Positions 28,065-38,782 of a DNA stretch of 64,000 bases are shown here, in pieces (position 1 is the first letter of the stretch; each line of letters opens with the position of its first letter). A program made the position numbers and the translations under genes. The stretch is from Burkholderia humptydooensis (lineage in GTDB: Bacteria; Pseudomonadota; Gammaproteobacteria; Burkholderiales; Burkholderiaceae): the NCBI RefSeq assembly GCF_001513745.1, contig NZ_CP013380.1:2418001-2482000 (forward strand), in the 5' to 3' direction. The notes under the pieces are model-generated. The model had not been told where the DNA came from, searched no databases, and was given only the letters and a program-made list of their open reading frames with translations.

Positions 28065-29174
28065 TCATTCCGCTCCCGGCGCGCGCGCGGCGATCTTCGG
28101 CGTCGCGGTCGACACGTCGCCGCACTGCGCGCGATGCCGCAACGCGTGATCGATCAGGACGAGCGCGAGCATCGATTCGGCGATCGGCGTCGCGCGAATC
28201 CCGACGCATGGGTCGTGACGGCCGAACGTTTCGACGACGGCGGGCGCGCCCGCCGTCGTGATCGAGCGGCGCGGGGTGCGGATGCTCGACGTCGGCTTGA
28301 TCGCGATCGACACCGTGATGTCCTGCCCCGTCGAGATGCCGCCGAGCACGCCGCCCGCGTGGTTGCCGACGAAGCCGTCCGGCGTCAGCTCGTCGCCGTG
28401 CACCGAACCGCGCTGCGCGACGCTGGCGAAGCCCGCGCCGATCTCGACGCCCTTCACCGCGTTGATCCCCATCATCGCGTGCGCGATGTCCGCGTCGAGA
28501 CGGTCGAAGAGCGGCTCGCCCCAGCCGACCGGCACGCCCGACGCGACGACGTCGATCCGCGCGCCGATCGAATCGCCGTCCTTGCGCAGCGCGTCCATGT
28601 AGCCCTCGAGCTGCGGCACGATGTCGGCGTTCGGCGCGAAGAACGGGTTCTCGCGCACGTGCGACCAGTCGACGAACGGAATTTCGATTTCGCCGAGCGC
28701 GCTCATGTAGCCGCGCACCTCGACGCCGAAGCGCTCGCGCAACCACTTCTTCGCGATCGCGCCGGCGCCCACGACGGGCGCCGTCAGCCGCGCCGACGAC
28801 CGGCCGCCGCCCCGATAGTCGCGCACGCCGTACTTCTGCCAGTACGTGTAGTCGGCGTGGCCCGGACGGAAGGTTTCGGCGATGTTGCCGTAGTCCTTGC
28901 TGCGCTGATCGGTGTTGCGGATCAGGAGCGCGATCGGCGCGCCCGTCGTCACGCCCTCGAACACGCCGGACAGGATCTCGACCTGGTCGGGCTCCTGACG
29001 CTGCGTGACGTGGCGCGACGTGCCGGGCTTGCGGCGGTCGAGCTCGAGCTGGACGTCCGCCTCCGTGAGCGCCATGCCCGGCGGGCAGCCGTCGATCACG
29101 CAGCCGATCGCGGGGCCGTGCGATTCGCCGAAGGTCGTGACAGTGAAAAGCGTGCCGAGGGTGTTGCCGGACAT
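28065..29174 (-). CDS. aroC: Chorismate synthase
   Basis: 369 residues from ATG at 29174 ([20 protein letters not shown]), the family N-terminus; a longer frame to 29288 is not real. FMN and substrate signatures: [39 protein letters not shown] and GCHDPCVG-type segment GRHDPCVG. It converts EPSP to chorismate, the last common step of aromatic amino-acid synthesis, in the cytoplasm. It lies 177 bp after the MFS-acyltransferase gene on the same strand. Confidence 0.97.
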   Translation of the reverse strand: MSGNTLGTLFTVTTFGESHGPAIGCVIDGCPPGMALTEADVQLELDRRKPGTSRHVTQRQEPDQVEILSGVFEGVTTGAPIALLIRNTDQRSKDYGNIAETFRPGHADYTYWQKYGVRDYRGGGRSSARLTAPVVGAGAIAKKWLRERFGVEVRGYMSALGEIEIPFVDWSHVRENPFFAPNADIVPQLEGYMDALRKDGDSIGARIDVVASGVPVGWGEPLFDRLDADIAHAMMGINAVKGVEIGAGFASVAQRGSVHGDELTPDGFVGNHAGGVLGGISTGQDITVSIAIKPTSSIRTPRRSITTAGAPAVVETFGRHDPCVGIRATPIAESMLALVLIDHALRHRAQCGDVSTATPKIAARAPGAE

Positions 29175-29351
29175 AGGGCCGTCCAAAAGAGAAGTCAGTC
29201 GGGGGAAACCGACATTATGCCAGCCCGTTTCGGGCGATGCGGCGATGCGGCGCGCGAGACGATCGGCGCAGATCCAGCTCGCCGGCAAGCGGGCCGCCCC
29301 ATGCTCCGTCCGATGCCGCAGGGTCGGAGCGCGCCACTCTGCCCGCGCCGC

Positions 29352-31286
29352 CTACTTGCGCGCGCCGCGCAGCTCGGTGACGACGGCCTGCAGTGCCTCC
29401 GGCGTCGCCGCCACGGCCGGGATCGGCTCGCCGACCGCGAGCGTCAGGCGGCTCATCACGCCGCGCTTCACGGGGCGCGGCCAGCGCGCATCCTCGTGCC
29501 GCGAGAACACGCTGCCCCACAGTCCGCGCAGCGCCATCGGCACGACGGGCACGCTTGCGCGCGTGAGGATCTCGGTGACGCCGTGATGGAACGTGTTGAC
29601 GTCGCCCGTCTTCGTCAGCTTGCCTTCCGGGAAGATGCAGACGAGCTCGCCTTCGCGCAGCGCGGCCTCGCACGCGTCGTACGCGCGCGCGAGCATCTCG
29701 GGATCTTCGTGGCGCGGCGCGATCGGGATCGCCTTCGCGTGGCGGAACGCCCAGCTCGCGAAGCGCGTGTTGAAGATCCGATGATCCATCACGAAGCGGA
29801 TCGGCCGCGGGCTCGCCGCCGCGAGCACGAGCGCATCGACATAGCTCACGTGGTTGCAGACGAGGAGCGCCGCGCCCTCGTCCGGAATCCGCTCCGCGTG
29901 CACGAGGCGGACCCGGTAGAGCGTGTGCACGAGCGCCCATGCGATGAAGCGCAGCAGGAACTCGGGCACGAGCGAGTAGATGTACGTCGCGACGACGGCG
30001 TTCAGCAGCGCCGTCACGAGGAAGATCCCCGGAATGCTGACGCCCGTCTTCGTGAGCAGCATCGCCATCAGCGCTGACACGATCATGAAGAGCGCGTTCA
30101 GGATGTTGTTCGCGGCGATGATCCGCGCGCGGTGCGTGGGCGCGCTGCGGCTCTGGATCAGGGCGTAGAGCGGTACGCTGTAGAAGCCGCCGAACATGGC
30201 GAGCAGGAACAGGTCGGCAAGGATCCGCCAGTGCGCCGCATGGCCGAGGAATTCGCCGACCGTCAGCAGATGCGTCTGCGCGGGCAGCGCGTGGCTCGCG
30301 AAGTACAGCTCGATCGCGAATGCGCTGATGCCGAGCGAGCCGAGCGGCACGAGCCCGATCTCGACGCGCCGCCGCGACAGCCGCTCGCACAGCAGCGACC
30401 CGAGGCCGATGCCGAACGAGAACGTCGCGAGCAGCACGGTAACGACGTCCGGATTCGCCGACAGCACGTCCTTCGCGAAACCGAAGAACGACGTGAGGAA
30501 CGTCGCGCCGACGAACCACAGCCACGAAATGCCGAGGAGGCTCAGGAACACCGTCCGGTTCTCGCGCGCGAGCTTCAGGTTGCGCCGCGTCTCGGAAAAC
30601 GGATTCCAGTTGATCGCGAGATTCGGCTGCGGCGCGGGCGTCGCCGGCACGCCCGCCGCGGCGACGCGCCCGACGAGCGCGATGCCGACGCAGCAGACGG
30701 CGAGCAGCAGCTCGCCGCGCCCCGAGATGCCCGCCGCCGCGCCGCCGACGATCGTGCCGATCAGGATCGCGACGAACGTGCCCATCTCGACGAGCCCGTT
30801 GCCGCCGACGAGCTCATGGTCGTTCAGATGCTGCGGCAGGTACGAATACTTGACGGGCCCGAAGAGGGTCGAGTGCATGCCCATCATGAACGTGCACAGA
30901 TAGAGCAGCGGCGCGCCGTGCGTGACGAAGCCCGCCGCGCCGACCGCCATCAGCGCGATCTCGAAGCTCTTCACGAAGCGCGTGAGGCGCGCCTTGTCGT
31001 ACTTGTCGGCGATCTGTCCGGCCGTCGCCGAGAACAGCACGAACGGCAGGATGAAGATCGCCGAGATCAGGAACGCCGCCGTCTTCGGATCGACGCCGCT
31101 GAATTTCGCCGTCTGGTAGGTGACGAGCGACGTGAAGCCGATCTTGAAGACGTTGTCGTTCAGCGCGCCCATGAACTGCGTCGCGAAGAACGGCGCGAAG
31201 CGGCGCTCGCGCAGCAGATCGAACTGCGACGGATGGGCGTGGCGCTTCTCGCGCCGCGAGGTCGACGTAATGGATGGGTCGCTCAT
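29352..31286 (-). CDS. MFS transporter fused to a PlsC-type acyltransferase
   Basis: 644 residues. Residues about 20-410 are a 12-helix MFS domain of the LplT lysophospholipid-transporter type (FMGALNDNVFKIGF, then FGPVKYSYLPQHL). Residues about 445-635 are a PlsC/AGPAT acyltransferase with the catalytic NHVSYVD (about 478) and FPEGK (about 552). Thus flipping of lysophospholipids across the inner membrane and reacylation are joined in one protein. Escherichia separates LplT and Aas; here no acyl-ACP synthetase (AMP-binding) domain follows, so the acyl donor would be preformed acyl-ACP or acyl-CoA. It likely repairs lysophospholipids. Confidence 0.93.
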   Translation of the reverse strand: MSDPSITSTSRREKRHAHPSQFDLLRERRFAPFFATQFMGALNDNVFKIGFTSLVTYQTAKFSGVDPKTAAFLISAIFILPFVLFSATAGQIADKYDKARLTRFVKSFEIALMAVGAAGFVTHGAPLLYLCTFMMGMHSTLFGPVKYSYLPQHLNDHELVGGNGLVEMGTFVAILIGTIVGGAAAGISGRGELLLAVCCVGIALVGRVAAAGVPATPAPQPNLAINWNPFSETRRNLKLARENRTVFLSLLGISWLWFVGATFLTSFFGFAKDVLSANPDVVTVLLATFSFGIGLGSLLCERLSRRRVEIGLVPLGSLGISAFAIELYFASHALPAQTHLLTVGEFLGHAAHWRILADLFLLAMFGGFYSVPLYALIQSRSAPTHRARIIAANNILNALFMIVSALMAMLLTKTGVSIPGIFLVTALLNAVVATYIYSLVPEFLLRFIAWALVHTLYRVRLVHAERIPDEGAALLVCNHVSYVDALVLAAASPRPIRFVMDHRIFNTRFASWAFRHAKAIPIAPRHEDPEMLARAYDACEAALREGELVCIFPEGKLTKTGDVNTFHHGVTEILTRASVPVVPMALRGLWGSVFSRHEDARWPRPVKRGVMSRLTLAVGEPIPAVAATPEALQAVVTELRGARK

Positions 31287-31406
31287 GCGTGAGTGCGCCC
31301 GCGTGTCGCGTCGGCACGATCGCGCACGCAGGCGAAGGAAGAGTTGACGGAGAGCGCCGTGACGGACGCGGCACGCCCGGCGGCGTGCGCGCAGCCGCGC
31401 GCGGGC

Positions 31407-31871
31407 TCAGCTTGCGAGCGGCTTGCGTTCTTCGCTGTCGGGTTCCGGCCAGTCTCGGATGTACGCCTTCAGCATCCGGTTCTCGAAGCTTTGCGCCTCG
31501 ACGACCGTCTTCGCGACGTCGTAGAACGAAATGACGCCCATCAGCACCTTCTTGTCGAGCACCGGCATGTAGCGCGCGTGCCGCTCGAGCATCATCCGGC
31601 GCACTTCGTCGATGTCGGTCTCCGGCGTGCACGTGAGCGGCTCGTCCATCACGGTGCGCACGAGCACATCGCCGATGCTGCCGCCGTTCGCCTTCAGGCG
31701 CAGGATGATCTCGCGGAACGTCAGGATCCCGACGAGATCGCCGTACTCCATCACGACGAGCGAGCCGATGTCGTGTTCCGCCATCGTGTCGACCGCACTG
31801 CGCAGCGGCGTATCGGGCGTCACGGTGAACAGCGTATTGCCTTTGACTTTCAGAATATCGCTGACGCGCAT
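31407..31871 (-). CDS. CBS-domain pair protein
   Basis: 154 residues. Two CBS motifs at about 8-60 (TPLRSAVDTMAEHDIGSLVVM and LVGILTFREI) and 75-125 (DIDEVRRMMLERHARYMPVLD and MGVISFYDVAK) form a Bateman module, which usually binds adenine nucleotides. A short charged tail follows. No effector domain is present, so it may act as a stand-alone nucleotide sensor. GGGGAC precedes the ATG. It is upstream of the MFS-acyltransferase gene on the same strand. Confidence 0.92.
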   Translation of the reverse strand: MRVSDILKVKGNTLFTVTPDTPLRSAVDTMAEHDIGSLVVMEYGDLVGILTFREIILRLKANGGSIGDVLVRTVMDEPLTCTPETDIDEVRRMMLERHARYMPVLDKKVLMGVISFYDVAKTVVEAQSFENRMLKAYIRDWPEPDSEERKPLAS

Positions 31872-32054
31872 CGTTGTCCCCTATTGCAACCTGTGCATAA
31901 TCGGCTTTCGATCCTAACGGAAAGCCCCGCAAAAGGAAAGCGCGCGGCGGCCTGCGGTGACGGCGGCTGCCGCGGTTGCGGCGGGCGGCGGCCCGCCGCA
32001 CAATGAAGGGCGTGACGCGCCGCGCGGCCGCCGCCGGCGCTCAAGGAGACTGTC

Positions 32055-32375
32055 ATGGCACATTCCGCGCACACCGAGCATTTCGCGAGCTTCGCCGAGT
32101 TCTACCCATTCTATCTGGAAGAGCACCGCAACCTCGTGTCGCGGCGGCTGCATTTCGTCGGCTCGCTCGGCGTGATCGGCTGCATCGCGATGGCGCTCGC
32201 CACCGGCCTCTGGTGGTGGCTGCCCGCCGCCGTCGTCTGCGGCTACGGCTTCGCGTGGACCGGGCACTTCTTCTTCGAGAAGAACCGGCCCGCAACGTTC
32301 CGGCACCCGATCTACAGCCTGATGGGCGACTGGGTGATGTTCAAGGACATCTGCACCGGCAAGATTTCGATCTGA
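32055..32375 (+). CDS. DUF962/Mpo1-like membrane protein
   Basis: 106 residues. The family pattern is clear: FYLEEHRNLVSRRLHFVGS, a hydrophobic hairpin (LGVIGCIAMALATGLWWWLPAAVVCGY), and the H-rich WTGHFFFEKNRPATFRHPIYSL. In yeast Mpo1 is an Fe(II)-dependent dioxygenase of 2-hydroxy fatty acids, and the conserved His residues (H22, H31, H69, H82 by count) match metal ligands. A similar reaction here is inference. AAGGAG lies upstream of the ATG. It stands alone between divergent and convergent neighbours. Confidence 0.85.
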   Translation: MAHSAHTEHFASFAEFYPFYLEEHRNLVSRRLHFVGSLGVIGCIAMALATGLWWWLPAAVVCGYGFAWTGHFFFEKNRPATFRHPIYSLMGDWVMFKDICTGKISI

Positions 32376-32476
32376 CCCGCTCGGGCGGGGCGCAGAATGA
32401 GCGCCGCAGGCAAGGCCCGCGCCCTTCTCGCGCGTAACGCCGTGACGGCACGGCCCTCGTCCGCCTCGTCCTCGCG

Positions 32477-34948
<2,472 letters not shown>

Positions 34949-34981
34949 TTATTTCGATTGCCTGACCTCCGAACGAACGCC

Positions 34982-36403
34982 ATGACATCCTCTTCCGCTT
35001 TCGTCGACGCGTGCCGCCAAGCGATCGGCGCCGACCACGTGCTGACCGATCCCCACGATACCGCCCCGTTCCTGACCGACTGGCGCCGCCGCTACCAGGG
35101 CGCCGCGTGCGCCGTGCTCAGGCCCGCGAACACCGAAGAGGTCGCGGTGCTCGTGAAGCTCGCGCTCGAGCATCGCGTCGCGCTCGTGCCGCAAGGCGGC
35201 AACACGGGCCTCGCGGGCGGCGCGACGCCCGACGCGAGCGGCGCGCAGGCAGTGCTGAGCCTCGCGCGCCTGAACCGCGTGCGCGCGCTCGATCCGCACA
35301 ACAACACGATCACCGTCGAGGCGGGCGTGATCCTCGCCGACGTGCAGGCGCGCGCGCTGGAAGCCGACCGGCTCTTCCCGCTCAGCCTCGCCGCCGAAGG
35401 CAGTTGCACGATCGGCGGCAATCTCGCGACGAACGCTGGCGGCACCGCGGTGCTGCGCTACGGCAATGCGCGCGAGCTGTGTCTCGGGCTCGAGGTCGTC
35501 ACGCCGCAAGGCGAGATCTGGGACGGCCTGCGCGGGCTGCGCAAGGACAACACCGGCTACGACCTGCGCGACCTCTTCATCGGCGCCGAAGGCACGCTCG
35601 GCATCATCACGGCCGCGGTCATGAAGCTGCATCCGCGTCCCGCCGCGAAGGTCACGGCGCTCGCCGCGCTCGAATCGCCGCACGCGGCGCTCGATTTCCT
35701 CGCGCTCGCGCAGCGCGCGGCCGGCCCGCTGCTGACCGGCTTCGAGCTGATGTCGGATTTCTGCATGAAGCTCGTCGGCAAGCACTATCCGCAATTGCGC
35801 TACCCGTTCGACGCCGCGCACGCGCAGACCGTGCTGCTCGAATTGTCGGACAACGAAAGCGAGGCGCACGCGCGCGCGCTCTTCGAAAAGATGATGGAGG
35901 AAGCGTTCGAGGCGGGGCTCGTCGTCGATGCGGTCGTCGCCGGGAACCTCGCGCAGTCGCGCGCGTTCTGGGATCTGCGCGAGCACATCCCGCTCGCGCA
36001 GGCGGACGAAGGGCTCAACATCAAGCACGACATCGCGGTGCCGATCTCGTCGATCGCGCACTTCATCGACGAGACCGACGCGGCGATCCAGGCGGCCGCG
36101 CCCGGCGCGCGGATGGTGACGTTCGGGCATCTCGGCGACGGCAACCTGCACTACAACGTGCAGATGCCCGAAGGCGGCGATCCGAAGGCGTTCCTCGCCG
36201 CGCACCAGGCGCCCATCAACCGGATCGTCTACGACAGCGTCCACAAGCATCGCGGCACGATCAGCGCCGAGCACGGCATCGGCCAGTTGAAAATCGACGA
36301 TGCGCAGCGCTACAAGGCCGCCGTCGAAATCGGGCTGATGCGCGCGCTGAAGACGGCGCTCGATCCGCTCAACCTGATGAACCCCGGCAAGGTGCTGCAC
36401 TGA
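34982..36403 (+). CDS. FAD-linked D-2-hydroxyacid oxidase/dehydrogenase
   Basis: 473 residues from ATG at 34982. An FAD-binding PCMH domain (about 45-225) has VALVPQGGNTGLAGGATPD and NLATNAGGTAVLRYGN. The C-terminal FAD-oxidase domain has FGHLGDGNLHYNV and ISAEHGIGQLK, the metal- and substrate-binding region of the GlcD/D-lactate/D-2-hydroxyglutarate dehydrogenase group. It likely oxidises a D-2-hydroxyacid and gives electrons to a quinone or flavoprotein. The exact substrate is not resolved. Confidence 0.93.
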   Translation: MTSSSAFVDACRQAIGADHVLTDPHDTAPFLTDWRRRYQGAACAVLRPANTEEVAVLVKLALEHRVALVPQGGNTGLAGGATPDASGAQAVLSLARLNRVRALDPHNNTITVEAGVILADVQARALEADRLFPLSLAAEGSCTIGGNLATNAGGTAVLRYGNARELCLGLEVVTPQGEIWDGLRGLRKDNTGYDLRDLFIGAEGTLGIITAAVMKLHPRPAAKVTALAALESPHAALDFLALAQRAAGPLLTGFELMSDFCMKLVGKHYPQLRYPFDAAHAQTVLLELSDNESEAHARALFEKMMEEAFEAGLVVDAVVAGNLAQSRAFWDLREHIPLAQADEGLNIKHDIAVPISSIAHFIDETDAAIQAAAPGARMVTFGHLGDGNLHYNVQMPEGGDPKAFLAAHQAPINRIVYDSVHKHRGTISAEHGIGQLKIDDAQRYKAAVEIGLMRALKTALDPLNLMNPGKVLH

Positions 36404-36440
36404 CGCCGATGACCGAGACATGAAGGAGGAGGAGCCGCCC

Positions 36441-37325
36441 GTGAGGATTCGCGTGCTGTCCGACCTGCATCTCGAATGCAACGAGCCCGATGCGATCCCG
36501 CACGCGCAGGCGGATCTCGTCGTGCTCGCGGGCGACATCCACAATCATGCGGAGGGCTTGCGCTGGGCGGCGCAGACGTTCGATCCGGCCGTGCCCGTCG
36601 TCTACGTGCCCGGCAATCACGAGTACTACGACGGCGAGTTCGGCGCGCTCGAAGCCGCGATGCGCGACGCCGCCGCCGCGCTCGACCACGTCCATTACCT
36701 GAACAACGACGTCTACGTCGATCCGGCCGGGCGTTTTCGCGTGCTCGGCACGACGCTCTGGAGCGACTTCGAGCTGTTCGGCAGCGACGCGGCGGCGCTC
36801 TCGCATTCGATCGCCGCGTGCGAGCGCGTGATGCTCGATTTCAAGGGCTTGATCCAGGTGGACTGGCCGGGCGACGCCGGCGTCGAATCGACGGAAGAAC
36901 CAATGGAAGAACCGGCGGCCGACGCGAACGCGCCCGCCGCCACGGCCTCCGGTCCGGGCCCGCGCAACTTCGCGCCGCGCGACGCGCTCGCGCTGCATCG
37001 CACCGCCCGCGCCTGGCTCGAGCGCGAGCTCGCGAAACCGTGGCCGGGCGCGACGATCGTCGTCACGCACCACGCGCCGCTTCGCGCGAGCCTCGCCGCG
37101 CGCTACGCCGACGATCTCGCGTCGGCCGGCTTCATCAGCGACCTGAGCACGCTCGTGCGGCCGCCCGTCTCGCTCTGGATTCACGGGCACACGCACACGT
37201 CGTTCGACTACGCGACGGCGGAAGGCACGCACGTCGTCTGCAATCCGCACGGCTACATTCGGCGGCGCACCGGCGAGCGGGAAAATCCGTCGTTCGAATG
37301 GGGCAAGGTCGTCACGCTCGCGTGA
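36441..37325 (+). CDS. Calcineurin-like metallophosphoesterase
   Basis: 294 residues from GTG at 36441, chosen because GGAGGAGGAG lies 7 bp upstream. An ATG at 36420 has no ribosome binding site and would add only a charged MKEEEPP. Metal ligands: SDLHLE (DxH), AGDIHNH, PGNHEYYDG, HHAP and HGHTH. A Pro/Ala/Glu-rich linker (about residues 150-175) is inserted in the middle of the fold. The substrate is unknown. It follows the FAD-oxidase gene by 37 bp and may be co-transcribed. Confidence 0.9.
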   Translation: MRIRVLSDLHLECNEPDAIPHAQADLVVLAGDIHNHAEGLRWAAQTFDPAVPVVYVPGNHEYYDGEFGALEAAMRDAAAALDHVHYLNNDVYVDPAGRFRVLGTTLWSDFELFGSDAAALSHSIAACERVMLDFKGLIQVDWPGDAGVESTEEPMEEPAADANAPAATASGPGPRNFAPRDALALHRTARAWLERELAKPWPGATIVVTHHAPLRASLAARYADDLASAGFISDLSTLVRPPVSLWIHGHTHTSFDYATAEGTHVVCNPHGYIRRRTGERENPSFEWGKVVTLA

Positions 37326-37374
37326 CGCGAGCGCGCGACGAAGCGAGTGGAGCGGAGTACCGCGTCCGCAGCGT

Positions 37375-37548
37375 TCAGAGCACGGTGCGGCGGCCGTCCC
37401 GATGCGGCCGGTGCGTGCGCACGCGCACCGGCACCGGCGCGCGGCGCTGTTGCGCGTCGATCGCGCGCAGCAGCTCGCGCGACGCGGCGATTCCGATTGC
37501 GCCGAACAGCGCGAGCGCGCCGAAACCCAGCAGCAGAGGCGTATTCAT
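37375..37548 (-). CDS. 57-residue single-span membrane peptide
   Basis: From ATG at 37548 to TGA at 37375. GGGGAG is 6 bp upstream of the start, ideal spacing. The protein begins MNTPLLLGFGALALFGAIG, a single membrane helix, and continues into an Arg-rich, probably cytoplasmic tail (RAPVPVRVRTHRPHRDGRR). Start, binding site and composition all support a real gene. It lies between the metallophosphoesterase and LysR genes. No family was recognised. Confidence 0.7.
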   Translation of the reverse strand: MNTPLLLGFGALALFGAIGIAASRELLRAIDAQQRRAPVPVRVRTHRPHRDGRRTVL

Positions 37549-37682
37549 CGATTGCTCCCCGATCCGTCGATTGCATCAAGCGATTGCATGGGAAGACAGT
37601 AGCAAACCCGGCACGGCCTGAGCGTAAGAAAGTGTTGCGATAGCGTCAAAATGCGTCAATTCCGTCGCTCGCCGCGCGCGCA

Positions 37683-38624
37683 TCAGGTCTGCACGGTGAA
37701 GCGCTCGAGCGCCGCTTCGTCGGCTTCGAGGATCGACGGCAGCTCGTCGCGCAGGAAATCCACCCACGTGCGGATCTTCGCGTCGAGATACTGGCGCGAC
37801 GCATAGAGCGCGTAGATGTTCATCACGTGCGACCGGTATTCGGGCATCACGCGCACGAAGTCGCCGTTGCGCAGCCCGGCGATCGCCGAATAGAGCGGCA
37901 GCACGCCGATCCCCATTCCCTCGCGGATGCCGGCCGCGAGCGCTTCCGCGACGTTCACGCGAAACGGCGGCGGCGCGAGCGTCACGCTCTCCTCGCCGTG
38001 CGGCCCCATCAGCTTCCATTCGTCCCAGTACAGGCCCGGCGCGACCATCCCGAGGCACACGTGGCTCGCGAGATCCTGCGGCCGCTGCGGCGCGCCGTGC
38101 GCCTCGATGTAGCCGCGCGACGCGCAGACGACGCTGAACGTCTCGCCGAGCCGCTGCGACACGAGCCCCGAATCGGGCAGCTCGCGGCCGACGACGAGCG
38201 ACACGTCGAAGCCTTCGTCGAGCAGGTCCGGCAGCCGCTGCGCGAGCGTCAGGTCGACCTGGACTTCCGGATAGCGTTTCCGGTAGCGCGACACCGCGGG
38301 CACCGTGTAGTGCTGGCCGAGGCTCGTCATGCAGTGCACCTTCAGCTTGCCGGACGGGCGCGCGTGCGCGTCGCTCGCCTCGGCCTCCGCCTGCTCGACG
38401 TACGCGAGGATCTGCTCGCAGCGCTGCAGATAGCGCTCGCCCGCCTCCGTGAGCGCGATGCGCCGCGTCGTCCGGTTCAAAAGGCGCGTGCGCAGGTGCG
38501 CCTCGAGATCGGACACCGCGCGCGACGCATACGCGGTCGTCGAATTGAGCTGCTGCGCCGCCGCCGTGAAGCTGCCCGCATCGACCACGCGGGCGAACAC
38601 ACGCATGTTTTGGAGCGTATCCAT
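37683..38624 (-). CDS. LysR-type transcriptional regulator
   Basis: 313 residues. The N-terminal helix-turn-helix (MDTLQNMRVFARVVDAGSF and TAAAQQLNSTTAYASRAVSDLE) is followed by a periplasmic-binding-like effector domain (about 90-300, KLKVHCMTSLGQHYTVPA). It is divergent from the efflux operon that starts at 38783. The 158-bp gap contains a 24-bp LysR-type dyad, so it most likely activates this operon on binding an aromatic acid, like AaeR in Escherichia. The effector is not known. Confidence 0.93.
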   Translation of the reverse strand: MDTLQNMRVFARVVDAGSFTAAAQQLNSTTAYASRAVSDLEAHLRTRLLNRTTRRIALTEAGERYLQRCEQILAYVEQAEAEASDAHARPSGKLKVHCMTSLGQHYTVPAVSRYRKRYPEVQVDLTLAQRLPDLLDEGFDVSLVVGRELPDSGLVSQRLGETFSVVCASRGYIEAHGAPQRPQDLASHVCLGMVAPGLYWDEWKLMGPHGEESVTLAPPPFRVNVAEALAAGIREGMGIGVLPLYSAIAGLRNGDFVRVMPEYRSHVMNIYALYASRQYLDAKIRTWVDFLRDELPSILEADEAALERFTVQT

Positions 38625-38650
38625 GCTGTTTCCCTATTGAATCCGGGAGG

Positions 38651-38674
38651 ATTGTTGCACAAATATCCAACAAT
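38651..38674. promoter_or_regulatory. LysR-type operator
   Basis: ATTGTTG-N10-CAACAAT, perfect 7-bp arms with the T-N11-A type spacing of LysR regulators. It lies 27 bp upstream of the LysR start and about 110 bp before the efflux operon, a typical dual position for autorepression and activation. Confidence 0.75.
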
Positions 38675-38739
38675 ATTATCTCAATTCTCGTAAGAATGCG
38701 TTGCACCATTGTCGGTTTATTTGGCAATTCGCAAAAAAA

Positions 38740-38745
38740 TATAAT
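38740..38745 (+). promoter_or_regulatory. -10 box of the efflux operon
   Basis: A perfect TATAAT is 38 bp before the GTG start, inside an AT-rich stretch. The -35 region (about 38717-38722) is a poor match, as expected for an activator-dependent promoter. Confidence 0.5.
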
Positions 38746-38782
38746 CGCATTCGACTCATCTTTATCCGAAAGGGAGAAAATC

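Noticed and set aside
37253..37579. 108-codon minus-strand frame overlapping the 57-codon gene
   Set aside because: Arg/Ala-rich shadow; overlaps the end of the metallophosphoesterase gene; the 57-codon frame has the ribosome binding site and membrane helix.
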